Assembly: GCA_943737045.1 (NCBI GenBank)
Contig: CALSFV010000212.1
Coordinates: forward strand, 1,411,001-1,475,000
Source: Parapristionchus giblindavisi
Taxonomy: Eukaryota > Nematoda > Chromadorea > Rhabditida > Diplogasteridae
Direction of reading: 5' to 3'
Length of the DNA: 64,000 bases
Shown piece after piece: positions 18,720 through 32,300 of this stretch. Position numbers and translations under genes: made by a program. The number at the start of each line of letters is the position of its first letter. Position 1 is the stretch's first letter. The notes under the pieces are model-generated. The model was not told the DNA's origin. It did not search any database and was given only the letters and a program-made list of their open reading frames with translations.

Positions 18720-20054
18720 ATGCCTGAAGTGGAGACGCCTGAAGCTGAAGCAACTACGTTAGCATCGGTAGTGGAGATGATAGCGAAGATGCAACAACAG
18801 TATATGAATGTGCAGTATGAACAGAACAAGAAGAACAATGAGATACTTGAGAAGTTAGCGAGTAAAGAGAATGTTGTTAGAGAAGACAGCAAAAGTCCCT
18901 TCACTAATGGACCATCTATTGATGCGATGGAAGCTCGCATTGTGAATTTCGATTATGATGCTGAAGAATGTACATTCGAGAATTGGTATGAACAATATCG
19001 AGATTTCTTCGAATATGATGCTGAACATTTGGATGAGGGCAATAAGGTTCGAATACTATTGCGTCATCTGAGTGTGAAGTGCAATGCACTATATCGAGAT
19101 CACAAAGCACCAGAAGATGTGATGAAGATATCCTTCGAGGATACGATAAAGGCACTCAAGGCTCTGTTTGGAAAGAAGGAGACAGATTTCGAACTTCGAA
19201 TTCGATTCTTCAAACTGAGCATGGCTATGAATGGTAGTACAGATGTGATGGAATTCGCATCTGAAGTGAATCGTCTGTATCAGAAAGGCAATCTGAAGGA
19301 TGTTAAGGAGGATCAAATGAAGATCACTATCTTCCTTGCTGGATTGGATTTGCCTAATCAGAAGACGATACGTACTCAACTATTGAATGCTGTCAACCAG
19401 AAGCCTGCTATCACATACAAGGAGCTTCTAGAAAGTTATTCGTCGATGAGAGCACTTGAACGTGAAGTCTCAGCGGTTCAGAAGAATGCAGCGAATATGG
19501 TCAGAGCACCAAAAGATGATAAGGGAAAGAATGATAAGAAGCCAAAGACCGAGAGATCAAAGGCCAATGTGAAATGTACACATTGTAGCAAGAATGGTCA
19601 TACTGATGAGAGATGCTGGTTGAAGCATCCTGAAATGAGGCCGAAGAAGAATAACTTCCGGAAGAATAATTCAGTACAAATGAAGGATTGCAATCAGATT
19701 GAAGGCAATCGTGTGTATGTGAATGTTTCCATGGATGGTAAACAGATGGAGTGTCAACTTGACACAGGATCTGATCTGACGCTCATCTCGGAGGTTGACT
19801 GGAAGGAGATGAAGAATCCAAAGTTGATTCCCGCTCCATGTACCGTATCATGTGCAAATGGACAAGGTATGAAGATCCTCGGTAAGTTCCGCAGTACAAT
19901 GGAATACTGTGGCAAGAAGTGTGACGCATGGATCCACGTCACCCCAAGACCGATTCGACTAGTCGGCAATGATGTATTCTTCAAGCTAGACTTGAAGCGA
20001 GCATTCTCAGATGAGAATGATGAAACGGTGATTGCACACATCAAGTCAGGGTAA
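18720..20054 (+). CDS. Gag-protease of F2, copy A (truncated polyprotein)
   Basis: 444 residues. Gag: N-terminal heptad-like helix (about 12-50), retrotransposon capsid region (about 70-245, with an aromatic FENWYEQYRDFF stretch typical of Ty3/Gypsy Gag), a basic linker, and CCHC knuckle C286-C289-H294-C299. Retropepsin-like protease with D348-T-G-S follows in the same frame, so Gag and Pol are fused without a frameshift, as in F1. The frame ends at TAA (20052-20054), created by junction filler next to the satellite; RT, RNase H and integrase are absent. Could be translated if transcribed, but no downstream polyadenylation signal of its own remains. Confidence 0.88.
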   Translation: MPEVETPEAEATTLASVVEMIAKMQQQYMNVQYEQNKKNNEILEKLASKENVVREDSKSPFTNGPSIDAMEARIVNFDYDAEECTFENWYEQYRDFFEYDAEHLDEGNKVRILLRHLSVKCNALYRDHKAPEDVMKISFEDTIKALKALFGKKETDFELRIRFFKLSMAMNGSTDVMEFASEVNRLYQKGNLKDVKEDQMKITIFLAGLDLPNQKTIRTQLLNAVNQKPAITYKELLESYSSMRALEREVSAVQKNAANMVRAPKDDKGKNDKKPKTERSKANVKCTHCSKNGHTDERCWLKHPEMRPKKNNFRKNNSVQMKDCNQIEGNRVYVNVSMDGKQMECQLDTGSDLTLISEVDWKEMKNPKLIPAPCTVSCANGQGMKILGKFRSTMEYCGKKCDAWIHVTPRPIRLVGNDVFFKLDLKRAFSDENDETVIAHIKSG

Positions 20055-20079
20055 ACTTGTAACGACAGACTTGTAACGA
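20051..20079. other. Truncation junction between F2 and satellite, copy A
   Basis: After CAAGTCAGG the sequence reads GTAAACTTGTAACGAC and then AGACTTGTAACGAA, the normal satellite. ACTTGTAACGA occurs twice 14 bp apart (20055-20065, 20069-20079). This looks like end-joining with a short templated copy of the adjacent satellite. Confidence 0.75.
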
Positions 20080-21323
20080 ATTATTTTGTACCAAAAACAG
20101 AGAGTATTGAAAGATATATTTACATATTGTCCGTACTGACCACTTTGAAATAGTCTATATTATTCAGAATTTTTCGCTCTTTCATTTGGTATATGACACG
20201 ATAGGTTTCATTTTCATTTTCATATTTCTCAAGTTATCTTGATCATATCAGAGTAAAAGCTACTTTTGTACTTCGGTCATTATAGCAGTGGTAAAATATC
20301 ACAGCTCGACATGACCTGAAGTGTGTCTCATTCAGAATTTTTTCCTCTTTCTCATAGTATATTACTCGATAAGTATCATTGACAATTAGACTTGTAACGA
20401 ATTATTTTGTACCAAAAACAGAGAGTATTGAAAGATAAATTTACATATTGGCCGTACTGACCACTTTTAAATAGTTTATCATATTCAGAATTTTTCGCTC
20501 TTTCATTTGGTATATGACACGACAGGTTTCCTTTTTAATTTTCATATATCTCAAGTTATCTTGATCATATCAGAGTAAAAGCTACTTTTGTACTTCGGTC
20601 ATTATAGCAGCGGTAAAATATCACAGCTCGACATGACCTGAAGTGTGTCTCATTCAGAATTTTTTCCTCTTTCACATAGTATATTACTCGATAAGTATCA
20701 TTGACAATTAGACTTGTAACGAATTATTTTGTACCAAAAACAGAGAGTATTGAAAGATAAATTTACATATTGGCCGTACTGACCACTTTGAAATAGTCTA
20801 TCTTATTCAGAATTTTTCGCTCTTTCATTTGGTATATGACACGACAGGTTTCATTTTCATTTTCATATTTCTCAAGTTATCTTGATCATATCAGAGTAAA
20901 AGCTACTTTTGTACTTCGGTCATTATAGCAGTGGTAAAATATCACAGCTCGACATGACCTGAAGTGTGTCTCATTCAGAATTTTTTCCTCTTTCTCATAG
21001 TATATTACTCGATAAGTATCATTGACAATTAGACTTGTAACGAATTATTTTGTACCAAAAACAGAGAGTATTGAAAGATAAATTTACATATTGGCCGTAC
21101 TGACCACTTTGAAATAGTTTATCATATTCAGAATTTTTCGCTCTTTCATTTGGTATATGACACGACAGGTTTCCTTTTTAATTTTCATATATCTCAAGTT
21201 ATCTTGATCATATCAGAGTAAAAGCTACTTTTGTACTTCGGTCATTATAGCAGCGGTAAAATATCACAGCTCGACATGACCTGAAGTGTGTCTCATTCAG
21301 AATTTTTTCCTCTTTCTCATAGT
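20067..21323 (+). repeat. Satellite between the F2 copies
   Basis: Just under four monomers (1257 bp) that start mid-monomer at AGACTTGTAACGAA and end at CTCATAGT. It matches 23302-24551 and, over its right part, the satellite left of copy A. One mismatch with the latter is at 17442/20677 (A versus T). No gene. Confidence 0.95.
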
Positions 21324-21556
21324 TGCTATGTATGCTCCAAAGTCTATTATTATAACCAAACTGCATCTTAGCATACACATTTGCATTTGACCACATTACC
21401 CTATTCTATGCTAATGACACGTCATCGTAGTTGACGTGCTGTCTATATTGGTTATTCCTTCATTCTTATCTAGTTCATCCTTTGTACCGGTGGTACTGTT
21501 TCTATCTCTACAATAAAGTCTCTATTCTACTACGTGTTGTGTCCAAGTACATAACA
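21324..21556 (+). repeat. 5' LTR of F2 copy B (233 bp)
   Basis: Same as the copy A LTR, with the CRE-like pair at 21418-21438 and AATAAA at 21512-21517. Confidence 0.9.
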
Positions 21557-21641
21557 TTATTGGCGACCAGGATTGTTTGACGAGCTAACGCGACCAGGAT
21601 TGACGAGCTCATTTCTTCTCTTCTTCTTCTTGTTGTCCCTC

Positions 21642-21873
21642 CTCGTAGTTGCGATTACGAGTCCAGGAAGATCTATATTGCGATATAGATATAGTTCATC
21701 GGATTATATTACCAACCTGTAGTTGCGATTGCACGGTTTGAAGATCTATACTTGCGAGTATAGATATAGTTACTGCACTTGCGAGTGTCAGGTAGACTTG
21801 TAGTTGCGATTACAAGTAGATATAGTTACTGCACTTGCGAGTGTCAGGTAGACTTGTAGTTGCGATTACAAGT
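21642..21873 (+). ncRNA. Leader mini-hairpin array, F2 copy B
   Basis: Same eight hairpins as 18407-18638 at an offset of 3235. They add no independent evolutionary information because the duplication is recent. Confidence 0.83.
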
Positions 21874-21954
21874 AGGTTGAAGTGCAAGAAGTACGCCGAA
21901 GGCTATCGCGAATTTTTCTTTGAGCTAAGTGTACTCAAATAATTCGTAGTAAGG

Positions 21955-23289
21955 ATGCCTGAAGTGGAGACGCCTGAAGCTGAAGCAACTACGTTAGCAT
22001 CGGTAGTGGAGATGATAGCGAAGATGCAACAACAGTATATGAATGTGCAGTATGAACAGAACAAGAAGAACAATGAGATACTTGAGAAGTTAGCGAGTAA
22101 AGAGAATGTTGTTAGAGAAGACAGCAAAAGTCCCTTCACTAATGGACCATCTATTGATGCGATGGAAGCTCGCATTGTGAATTTCGATTATGATGCTGAA
22201 GAATGTACATTCGAGAATTGGTATGAACAATATCGAGATTTCTTCGAATATGATGCTGAACATTTGGATGAGGGCAATAAGGTTCGAATACTATTGCGTC
22301 ATCTGAGTGTGAAGTGCAATGCACTATATCGAGATCACAAAGCACCAGAAGATGTGATGAAGATATCCTTCGAGGATACGATAAAGGCACTCAAGGCTCT
22401 GTTTGGAAAGAAGGAGACAGATTTCGAACTTCGAATTCGATTCTTCAAACTGAGCATGGCTATGAATGGTAGTACAGATGTGATGGAATTCGCATCTGAA
22501 GTGAATCGTCTGTATCAGAAAGGCAATCTGAAGGATGTTAAGGAGGATCAAATGAAGATCACTATCTTCCTTGCTGGATTGGATTTGCCTAATCAGAAGA
22601 CGATACGTACTCAACTATTGAATGCTGTCAACCAGAAGCCTGCTATCACATACAAGGAGCTTCTAGAAAGTTATTCGTCGATGAGAGCACTTGAACGTGA
22701 AGTCTCAGCGGTTCAGAAGAATGCAGCGAATATGGTCAGAGCACCAAAAGATGATAAGGGAAAGAATGATAAGAAGCCAAAGACCGAGAGATCAAAGGCC
22801 AATGTGAAATGTACACATTGTAGCAAGAATGGTCATACTGATGAGAGATGCTGGTTGAAGCATCCTGAAATGAGGCCGAAGAAGAATAACTTCCGGAAGA
22901 ATAATTCAGTACAAATGAAGGATTGCAATCAGATTGAAGGCAATCGTGTGTATGTGAATGTTTCCATGGATGGTAAACAGATGGAGTGTCAACTTGACAC
23001 AGGATCTGATCTGACGCTCATCTCGGAGGTTGACTGGAAGGAGATGAAGAATCCAAAGTTGATTCCCGCTCCATGTACCGTATCATGTGCAAATGGACAA
23101 GGTATGAAGATCCTCGGTAAGTTCCGCAGTACAATGGAATACTGTGGCAAGAAGTGTGACGCATGGATCCACGTCACCCCAAGACCGATTCGACTAGTCG
23201 GCAATGATGTATTCTTCAAGCTAGACTTGAAGCGAGCATTCTCAGATGAGAATGATGAAACGGTGATTGCACACATCAAGTCAGGGTAA
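21955..23289 (+). CDS. Gag-protease of F2, copy B (truncated polyprotein)
   Basis: 444 residues identical to copy A: capsid region, CCHC knuckle at 286-299 and DTGS protease motif at 348-351. The stop is again the TAA made by the junction filler (23287-23289). RT, RNase H and integrase are absent. Confidence 0.88.
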   Translation: MPEVETPEAEATTLASVVEMIAKMQQQYMNVQYEQNKKNNEILEKLASKENVVREDSKSPFTNGPSIDAMEARIVNFDYDAEECTFENWYEQYRDFFEYDAEHLDEGNKVRILLRHLSVKCNALYRDHKAPEDVMKISFEDTIKALKALFGKKETDFELRIRFFKLSMAMNGSTDVMEFASEVNRLYQKGNLKDVKEDQMKITIFLAGLDLPNQKTIRTQLLNAVNQKPAITYKELLESYSSMRALEREVSAVQKNAANMVRAPKDDKGKNDKKPKTERSKANVKCTHCSKNGHTDERCWLKHPEMRPKKNNFRKNNSVQMKDCNQIEGNRVYVNVSMDGKQMECQLDTGSDLTLISEVDWKEMKNPKLIPAPCTVSCANGQGMKILGKFRSTMEYCGKKCDAWIHVTPRPIRLVGNDVFFKLDLKRAFSDENDETVIAHIKSG

Positions 23290-23314
23290 ACTTGTAACGA
23301 CAGACTTGTAACGA
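23286..23314. other. Truncation junction between F2 and satellite, copy B
   Basis: Same filler and 14-bp spaced ACTTGTAACGA pair as at 20051-20079, which confirms a single ancestral truncation. Confidence 0.75.
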
Positions 23315-26300
23315 ATTATTTTGTACCAAAAACAGAGAGTATTGAAAGATATATTTACATATTGTCCGTACTGACCACTTTGAAATAGTCTATATTATTC
23401 AGAATTTTTCGCTCTTTCATTTGGTATATGACACGATAGGTTTCATTTTCATTTTCATATTTCTCAAGTTATCTTGATCATATCAGAGTAAAAGCTACTT
23501 TTGTACTTCGGTCATTATAGCAGTGGTAAAATATCACAGCTCGACATGACCTGAAGTGTGTCTCATTCAGAATTTTTTCCTCTTTCTCATAGTATATTAC
23601 TCGATAAGTATCATTGACAATTAGACTTGTAACGAATTATTTTGTACCAAAAACAGAGAGTATTGAAAGATAAATTTACATATTGGCCGTACTGACCACT
23701 TTTAAATAGTTTATCATATTCAGAATTTTTCGCTCTTTCATTTGGTATATGACACGACAGGTTTCCTTTTTAATTTTCATATATCTCAAGTTATCTTGAT
23801 CATATCAGAGTAAAAGCTACTTTTGTACTTCGGTCATTATAGCAGCGGTAAAATATCACAGCTCGACATGACCTGAAGTGTGTCTCATTCAGAATTTTTT
23901 CCTCTTTCACATAGTATATTACTCGATAAGTATCATTGACAATTAGACTTGTAACGAATTATTTTGTACCAAAAACAGAGAGTATTGAAAGATAAATTTA
24001 CATATTGGCCGTACTGACCACTTTGAAATAGTCTATCTTATTCAGAATTTTTCGCTCTTTCATTTGGTATATGACACGACAGGTTTCATTTTCATTTTCA
24101 TATTTCTCAAGTTATCTTGATCATATCAGAGTAAAAGCTACTTTTGTACTTCGGTCATTATAGCAGTGGTAAAATATCACAGCTCGACATGACCTGAAGT
24201 GTGTCTCATTCAGAATTTTTTCCTCTTTCTCATAGTATATTACTCGATAAGTATCATTGACAATTAGACTTGTAACGAATTATTTTGTACCAAAAACAGA
24301 GAGTATTGAAAGATAAATTTACATATTGGCCGTACTGACCACTTTGAAATAGTTTATCATATTCAGAATTTTTCGCTCTTTCATTTGGTATATGACACGA
24401 CAGGTTTCCTTTTTAATTTTCATATATCTCAAGTTATCTTGATCATATCAGAGTAAAAGCTACTTTTGTACTTCGGTCATTATAGCAGCGGTAAAATATC
24501 ACAGCTCGACATGACCTGAAGTGTGTCTCATTCAGAATTTTTTCCTCTTTCACATAGTATATTACTCGATAAGTATCATTGACAATTAGACTTGTAACGA
24601 ATTATTTTGTACCAAAAACAGAGAGTATTGAAAGATATATTTACATATTGTCCGTACTGACCACTTTGAAATAGTCTATATTATTCAGAATTTTTCGCTC
24701 TTTCATTTGGTATATGACACGATAGGTTTCATTTTCATTTTCATATTTCTCAAGTTATCTTGATCATATCAGAGTAAAAGCTACTTTTGTACTTCGGTCA
24801 CTATAGCAGCAGTAAAATATTATAGCTCGACATGACCTGAAGTGTGTCTCATTCAGAATTTTTTCCTCTTTCACATAGTATATTACTCGATAAGTATCAT
24901 TGACAATTAGACTTGTAACGAATTATTTTGTACCAAAAACAGAGAGTATTGAAAGATAAATTTACATATTGGCCGTACTGACCACTTTAAAAAAGTCTAT
25001 CTTATTCAGAATTTTTCGCTCTTTCATTTGGTATATGACACGACAGGTTTCATTTTCATTTTCATATTTCTCAAGTTATCTTGATCATATCAGAGTAAAA
25101 GCTACTTTTGTACTTCGGTCATTATAGCAGCGGTAAAATATCACAGCTCGACATGACCTGAAGTGTGTCTCATTCAGAATTTTTTCCTCTTTCTCATAGT
25201 ATATTACTCGATAAGTATCATTGACAATTAGACTTGTAACGAATTATTTTGTACCAAAAATAGAGAGTATTGAAAGATATATTTACATATTGTCCGTACT
25301 GACCACTTTGAAATAGTTTATCCTATTCAGAATTTTTCGCTCTTTCATTTGGTATATGACACGATAGGTTTCAATTTCATTTTCATATTTCTCAAGTTAT
25401 CTTGATCATATCAGAGTAAAAGCTACTTTTGTACTTCGGTCATTATAGCAGCGGTAAAATATCACAGCTCGACATGACCTGAAGTGTGTCTCATTCAGAA
25501 TTTTTTCCTCTTTCTCATAGTATATTACTCGATAAGTATCATTGACAATTAGACTTGTAACGAATTATTTTGTACCAAAAACAGAGAGTATTGAAAGATA
25601 TATTTACATATTGTCCGTACTGACCACTTTGAAATAGTTTATCCTATTCAGAATTTTTCGCTCTTTCATTTGGTATATGACACGATAGGTTTCAATTTCA
25701 TTTTCATATTTCTCAAGTTATCTTGATCATATCAGAGTAAAAGCTACTTTTGTACTTCGGTCATTATAGCAGCAGTAAAATATTATAGCTCGACATGACC
25801 TGAAGTGTGTCTCATTCAGAATTTTTTCCTCTTTCACATAGTATATTACTCGATAAGTATCATTGACAATTAGACTTGTAACGAATTATTTTGTACCAAA
25901 AACAGAGAGTATTGAAAGATATATTTACATATTGTCCGTACTGACCACTTTGAAATAGTCTATATTATTCAGAATTTTTCGCTCTTTCATTTGGTATATG
26001 ACACGATAGGTTTCATTTTCATTTTCATATTTCTCAAGTTATCTTGATCATATCAGAGTAAAAGCTACTTTTGTACTTCGGTCACTATAGCAGCAGTAAA
26101 ATATTATAGCTCGACATGACCTGAAGTGTGTCTCATTCAGAATTTTTTCCTCTTTCACATAGTATATTACTCGATAAGTATCATTGACAATTAGACTTGT
26201 AACGAATTATTTTGTACCAAAAACAGAGAGTATTGAAAGATATATTTACATATTGTCCGTACTGACCACTTTGAAATAGTTTATCCTATTCAGAATTTTT

Positions 26301-29300
26301 CGCTCTTTCATTTGGTATATGACACGATAGGTTTCAATTTCATTTTCATATTTCTCAAGTTATCTTGATCATATCAGAGTAAAAGCTACTTTTGTACTTC
26401 GGTCATTATAGCAGCAGTAAAATATTATAGCTCGACATGACCTGAAGTGTGTCTCATTCAGAATTTTTTCCTCTTTCACATAGTATATTACTCGATAAGT
26501 ATCATTGACAATTAGACTTGTAACGAATTATTTTGTACCAAAAACAGAGAGTATTGAAAGATAAATTTACATATTGGCCGTACTGACCACTTTAAAAAAG
26601 TCTATCTTATTCAGAATTTTTCGCTCTTTCATTTGGTATATGACACGACAGGTTTCATTTTCATTTTCATATTTCTCAAGTTATCTTGATCATATCAGAG
26701 TAAAAGCTACTTTTGTACTTCGGTCATTATAGCAGCGGTAAAATATCACAGCTCGACATGACCTGAAGTGTGTCTCATTCAGAATTTTTTCCTCTTTCTC
26801 ATAGTATATTACTCGATAAGTATCATTGACAATTAGACTTGTAACGAATTATTTTGTACCAAAAACAGAGAGTATTGAAAGATATATTTACATATTGTCC
26901 GTACTGACCACTTTGAAATAGTTTATCCTATTCAGAATTTTTCGCTCTTTCATTTGGTATATGACACGATAGGTTTCAATTTCATTTTCATATTTCTCAA
27001 GTTATCTTGATCATATCAGAGTAAAAGCTACTTTTGTACTTCGGTCATTATAGCAGCAGTAAAATATTATAGCTCGACATGACCTGAAGTGTGTCTCATT
27101 CAGAATTTTTTCCTCTTTCACATAGTATATTACTCGATAAGTATCATTGACAATTAGACTTGTAACGAATTATTTTGTACCAAAAACAGAGAGTATTGAA
27201 AGATAAATTTACATATTGGCCGTACTGACCACTTTGAAATAGTCTATCTTATTCAGAATTTTTCGCTCTTTCATTTGGTATATGACACGACAGGTTTCAT
27301 TTTCATTTTCATATTTCTCAAGTTATCTTGATCATATCAGAGTAAAAGCTACTTTTGTACTTCGGTCATTATAGCAGTGGTAAAATATCACAGCTCGACA
27401 TGACCTGAAGTGTGTCTCATTCAGAATTTTTTCCTCTTTCACATAGTATATTACTCGATAAGTATCATTGACAATTAGACTTGTAACGAATTATTTTGTA
27501 CCAAAAACAGAGAGTATTGAAAGATATATTTACATATTGTCCGTACTGACCACTTTGAAATAGTTTATCCTATTCAGAATTTTTCGCTCTTTCATTTGGT
27601 ATATGACACGATAGGTTTCAATTTCATTTTCATATTTCTCAAGTTATCTTGATCATATCAGAGTAAAAGCTACTTTTGTACTTCGGTCATTATAGCAGCG
27701 GTAAAATATCACAGCTCGACATGACCTGAAGTGTGTCTCATTCAGAATTTTTTCCTCTTTCTCATAGTATATTACTCGATAAGTATCATTGACAATTAGA
27801 CTTGTAACGAATTATTTTGTACCAAAAACAGAGAGTATTGAAAGATATATTTACATATTGTCCGTACTGACCACTTTGAAATAGTTTATCCTATTCAGAA
27901 TTTTTCGCTCTTTCATTTGGTATATGACACGATAGGTTTCAATTTCATTTTCATATTTCTCAAGTTATCTTGATCATATCAGAGTAAAAGCTACTTTTGT
28001 ACTTCGGTCATTATAGCAGCAGTAAAATATTATAGCTCGACATGACCTGAAGTGTGTCTCATTCAGAATTTTTTCCTCTTTCACATAGTATATTACTCGA
28101 TAAGTATCATTGACAATTAGACTTGTAACGAATTATTTTGTACCAAAAACAGAGAGTATTGAAAGATATATTTACATATTGTCCGTACTGACCACTTTGA
28201 AATAGTCTATATTATTCAGAATTTTTCGCTCTTTCATTTGGTATATGACACGATAGGTTTCATTTTCATTTTCATATTTCTCAAGTTATCTTGATCATAT
28301 CAGAGTAAAAGCTACTTTTGTACTTCGGTCACTATAGCAGCAGTAAAATATTATAGCTCGACATGACCTGAAGTGTGTCTCATTCAGAATTTTTTCCTCT
28401 TTCACATAGTATATTACTCGATAAGTATCATTGACAATTAGACTTGTAACGAATTATTTTGTACCAAAAACAGAGAGTATTGAAAGATATATTTACATAT
28501 TGTCCGTACTGACCACTTTGAAATAGTTTATCCTATTCAGAATTTTTCGCTCTTTCATTTGGTATATGACACGATAGGTTTCAATTTCATTTTCATATTT
28601 CTCAAGTTATCTTGATCATATCAGAGTAAAAGCTACTTTTGTACTTCGGTCATTATAGCAGCAGTAAAATATTATAGCTCGACATGACCTGAAGTGTGTC
28701 TCATTCAGAATTTTTTCCTCTTTCACATAGTATATTACTCGATAAGTATCATTGACAATTAGACTTGTAACGAATTATTTTGTACCAAAAACAGAGAGTA
28801 TTGAAAGATAAATTTACATATTGGCCGTACTGACCACTTTAAAAAAGTCTATCTTATTCAGAATTTTTCGCTCTTTCATTTGGTATATGACACGACAGGT
28901 TTCATTTTCATTTTCATATTTCTCAAGTTATCTTGATCATATCAGAGTAAAAGCTACTTTTGTACTTCGGTCATTATAGCAGCGGTAAAATATCACAGCT
29001 CGACATGACCTGAAGTGTGTCTCATTCAGAATTTTTTCCTCTTTCTCATAGTATATTACTCGATAAGTATCATTGACAATTAGACTTGTAACGAATTATT
29101 TTGTACCAAAAACAGAGAGTATTGAAAGATATATTTACATATTGTCCGTACTGACCACTTTGAAATAGTTTATCCTATTCAGAATTTTTCGCTCTTTCAT
29201 TTGGTATATGACACGATAGGTTTCAATTTCATTTTCATATTTCTCAAGTTATCTTGATCATATCAGAGTAAAAGCTACTTTTGTACTTCGGTCATTATAG

Positions 29301-32300
29301 CAGCAGTAAAATATTATAGCTCGACATGACCTGAAGTGTGTCTCATTCAGAATTTTTTCCTCTTTCACATAGTATATTACTCGATAAGTATCATTGACAA
29401 TTAGACTTGTAACGAATTATTTTGTACCAAAAACAGAGAGTATTGAAAGATAAATTTACATATTGGCCGTACTGACCACTTTGAAATAGTCTATCTTATT
29501 CAGAATTTTTCGCTCTTTCATTTGGTATATGACACGACAGGTTTCATTTTCATTTTCATATTTCTCAAGTTATCTTGATCATATCAGAGTAAAAGCTACT
29601 TTTGTACTTCGGTCATTATAGCAGTGGTAAAATATCACAGCTCGACATGACCTGAAGTGTGTCTCATTCAGAATTTTTTCCTCTTTCTCATAGTATATTA
29701 CTCGATAAGTATCATTGACAATTAGACTTGTAACGAATTATTTTGTACCAAAAACAAAGAGTATTGAAAGATAAATTTACATATTGGCCGTACTGACCAC
29801 TTTGAAATAGTTTATCATATTCAGAATTTTTCGCTCTTTCATTTGGTATATGACACGACAGGTTTCCTTTTTAATTTTCATATATCTCAAGTTATCTTGA
29901 TCATATCAGAGTAAAAGCTACTTTTGTACTTCGGTCATTATAGCAGCGGTAAAATATCACAGCTCGACATGACCTGAAGTGTGTCTCATTCAGAATTTTT
30001 TCCTCTTTCACATAGTATATTACTCGATAAGTATCATTGACAATTAGACTTGTAACGAATTATTTTGTACCAAAAACAGAGAGTATTGAAAGATATATTT
30101 ACATATTGTCCGTACTGACCACTTTGAAATAGTTTATCCTATTCAGAATTTTTCGCTCTTTCATTTGGTATATGACACGATAGGTTTCAATTTCATTTTC
30201 ATATTTCTCAAGTTATCTTGATCATATCAGAGTAAAAGCTAATTTTGTACTTCGGTCATTATAGCAGCGGTAAAATATCACAGCTCGACATGACCTGAAG
30301 TGTGTCTCATTCAGAATTTTTTCCTCTTTCACATAGTATATTACTCGATAAGTATCATTGACAATTAGACTTGTAACGAATTATTTTGTACCAAAAACAG
30401 AGAGTATTGAAAGATATATTTACATATTGTCCGTACTGACCACTTTGAAATAGTCTATATTATTCAGAATTTTTCACTCTTTCATTTGGTATATGACACG
30501 ATAGGTTTCATTTTCATTTTCATATTTCTCAAGTTATCTTGATCATATCAGAGTAAAAGCTACTTTTGTACTTCGGTCATTATAGCAGCAGTAAAATATT
30601 ACAGCTCGACATGACCTGAAGTGTGTCTCATTCAGAATTTTTTCCTCTTTCACATAGTATATTACTCGATAAGTATCATTGACAATTAGACTTGTAACGA
30701 ATTATTTTGTACCAAAAACAGAGAGTATTGAAAGATAAATTTACATATTGGCCGTACTGACCACTTTAAAAAAAGTCTATCTTATTCAGAATTTTTCGCT
30801 CTTTCATTTGGTATATGACACGACAGGTTTCATTTTCATTTTCATATTTCTCAAGTTATCTTGATCATATCAGAGTAAAAGCTACTTTTGTACTTCGGTC
30901 ATTATAGCAGCGGTAAAATATCACAGCTCGACATGACCTGAAGTGTGTATCATTCAGAATTTTTTCCTCTTTCTCATAGTATATTACTCGATAAGTTTCA
31001 TTGACAATTAGACTTGTAACGAATTATTTTGTACCAAAAACAGAGAGTATTGAAAGATATATTTACATATTGTCCGTACTGACCACTTTGAAATAGTTTA
31101 TCCTATTCAGAATTTTTCGCTCTTTCATTTGGTATATGACACGATAGGTTTCAATTTCATTTTCATATTTCTCAAGTTATCTTGATCATATCAGAGTAAA
31201 AGCTACTTTTGTACTTCGGTCATTATAGCAGCAGTAAAATATTATAGCTCGACATGACCTGAAGTGTGTCTCATTCAGAATTTTTTCCTCTTTCACATAG
31301 TATATTACTCGATAAGTATCATTGACAATTAGACTTGTAACGAATTATTTTGTACCAAAAACAGAGAGTATTGAAAGATAAATTTACATATTGGCCGTAC
31401 TGACCACTTTGAAATAGTCTATCTTATTCAGAATTTTTCGCTCTTTCATTTGGTATATGACACGACAGGTTTCATTTTCATTTTCATATTTCTCAAGTTA
31501 TCTTGATCATATCAGAGTAAAAGCTACTTTTGTACTTCGGTCATTATAGCAGCGGTAAAATATCACAGCTCGACATGACCTGAAGTGTGTCTCATTCAGA
31601 ATTTTTTCCTCTTTCTCATAGTATATTACTCGATAAGTATCATTGACAATTAGACTTGTAACGAATTATTTTGTACCAAAAACAGAGAGTATTGAAAGAT
31701 ATATTTACATATTGTCCGTACTGACCACTTTGAAATAGTTTATCCTATTCAGAATTTTTCGCTCTTTCATTTGGTATATGACACGATAGGTTTCAATTTC
31801 ATTTTCATATTTCTCAAGTTATCTTGATCATATCAGAGTAAAAGCTACTTTTGTACTTCGGTCATTATAGCAGCAGTAAAATATTATAGCTCGACATGAC
31901 CTGAAGTGTGTCTCATTCAGAATTTTTTCCTCTTTCACATAGTATATTACTCGATAAGTATCATTGACAATTAGACTTGTAACGAATTATTTTGTACCAA
32001 AAACAGAGAGTATTGAAAGATAAATTTACATATTGGCCGTACTGACCACTTTAAAAAAGTCTATCTTATTCAGAATTTTTCGCTCTTTCATTTGGTATAT
32101 GACACGACAGGTTTCATTTTCATTTTCATATTTCTCAAGTTATCTTGATCATATCAGAGTAAAAGCTACTTTTGTACTTCGGTCATTATAGCAGCGGTAA
32201 AATATCACAGCTCGACATGACCTGAAGTGTGTCTCATTCAGAATTTTTTCCTCTTTCTCATAGTATATTACTCGATAAGTATCATTGACAATTAGACTTG

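Larger units (their letters stand above)
18089..20050 (+). mobile_element. LTR retrotransposon fragment F2, copy A (3'-truncated)
   Basis: Contains the 5' LTR (18089-18321), primer site, structured leader, gag and protease. Homology to F1 stops abruptly after CAAGTCAGG (20050; F1 equivalent about 11190), before the reverse transcriptase. There is no 3' LTR and no right target duplication; the left flank is ATAGT (18084-18088). F2 is a diverged subfamily of F1: similar gag-protease, clearly different LTR and leader. It retains the Gag capsid region that F1 lost. It cannot move by itself. Confidence 0.93.
21324..23285 (+). mobile_element. LTR retrotransposon fragment F2, copy B
   Basis: Second copy of the truncated element, identical by eye to 18089-20050. 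It is a passenger of the 3235-bp duplication and not an independent insertion, because its truncation point, junction filler and left flank are the same. Confidence 0.93.
18089..24551 (+). repeat. 3235-bp tandem duplication containing F2
   Basis: F2 plus 1273 bp of downstream sequence is repeated with an offset of exactly 3235 bp (LTR starts 18089 and 21324; gag starts 18720 and 21955; satellite junctions 20051 and 23286). I found no difference within the element. Downstream identity of the second copy ends at 24551/24552, where a CACATAG variant replaces CTCATAG. The true exchange points lie somewhere in the flanking satellite, which is itself repeated. Unequal crossing-over in the satellite explains the structure; an assembly duplication is the alternative. 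Confidence 0.9.
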
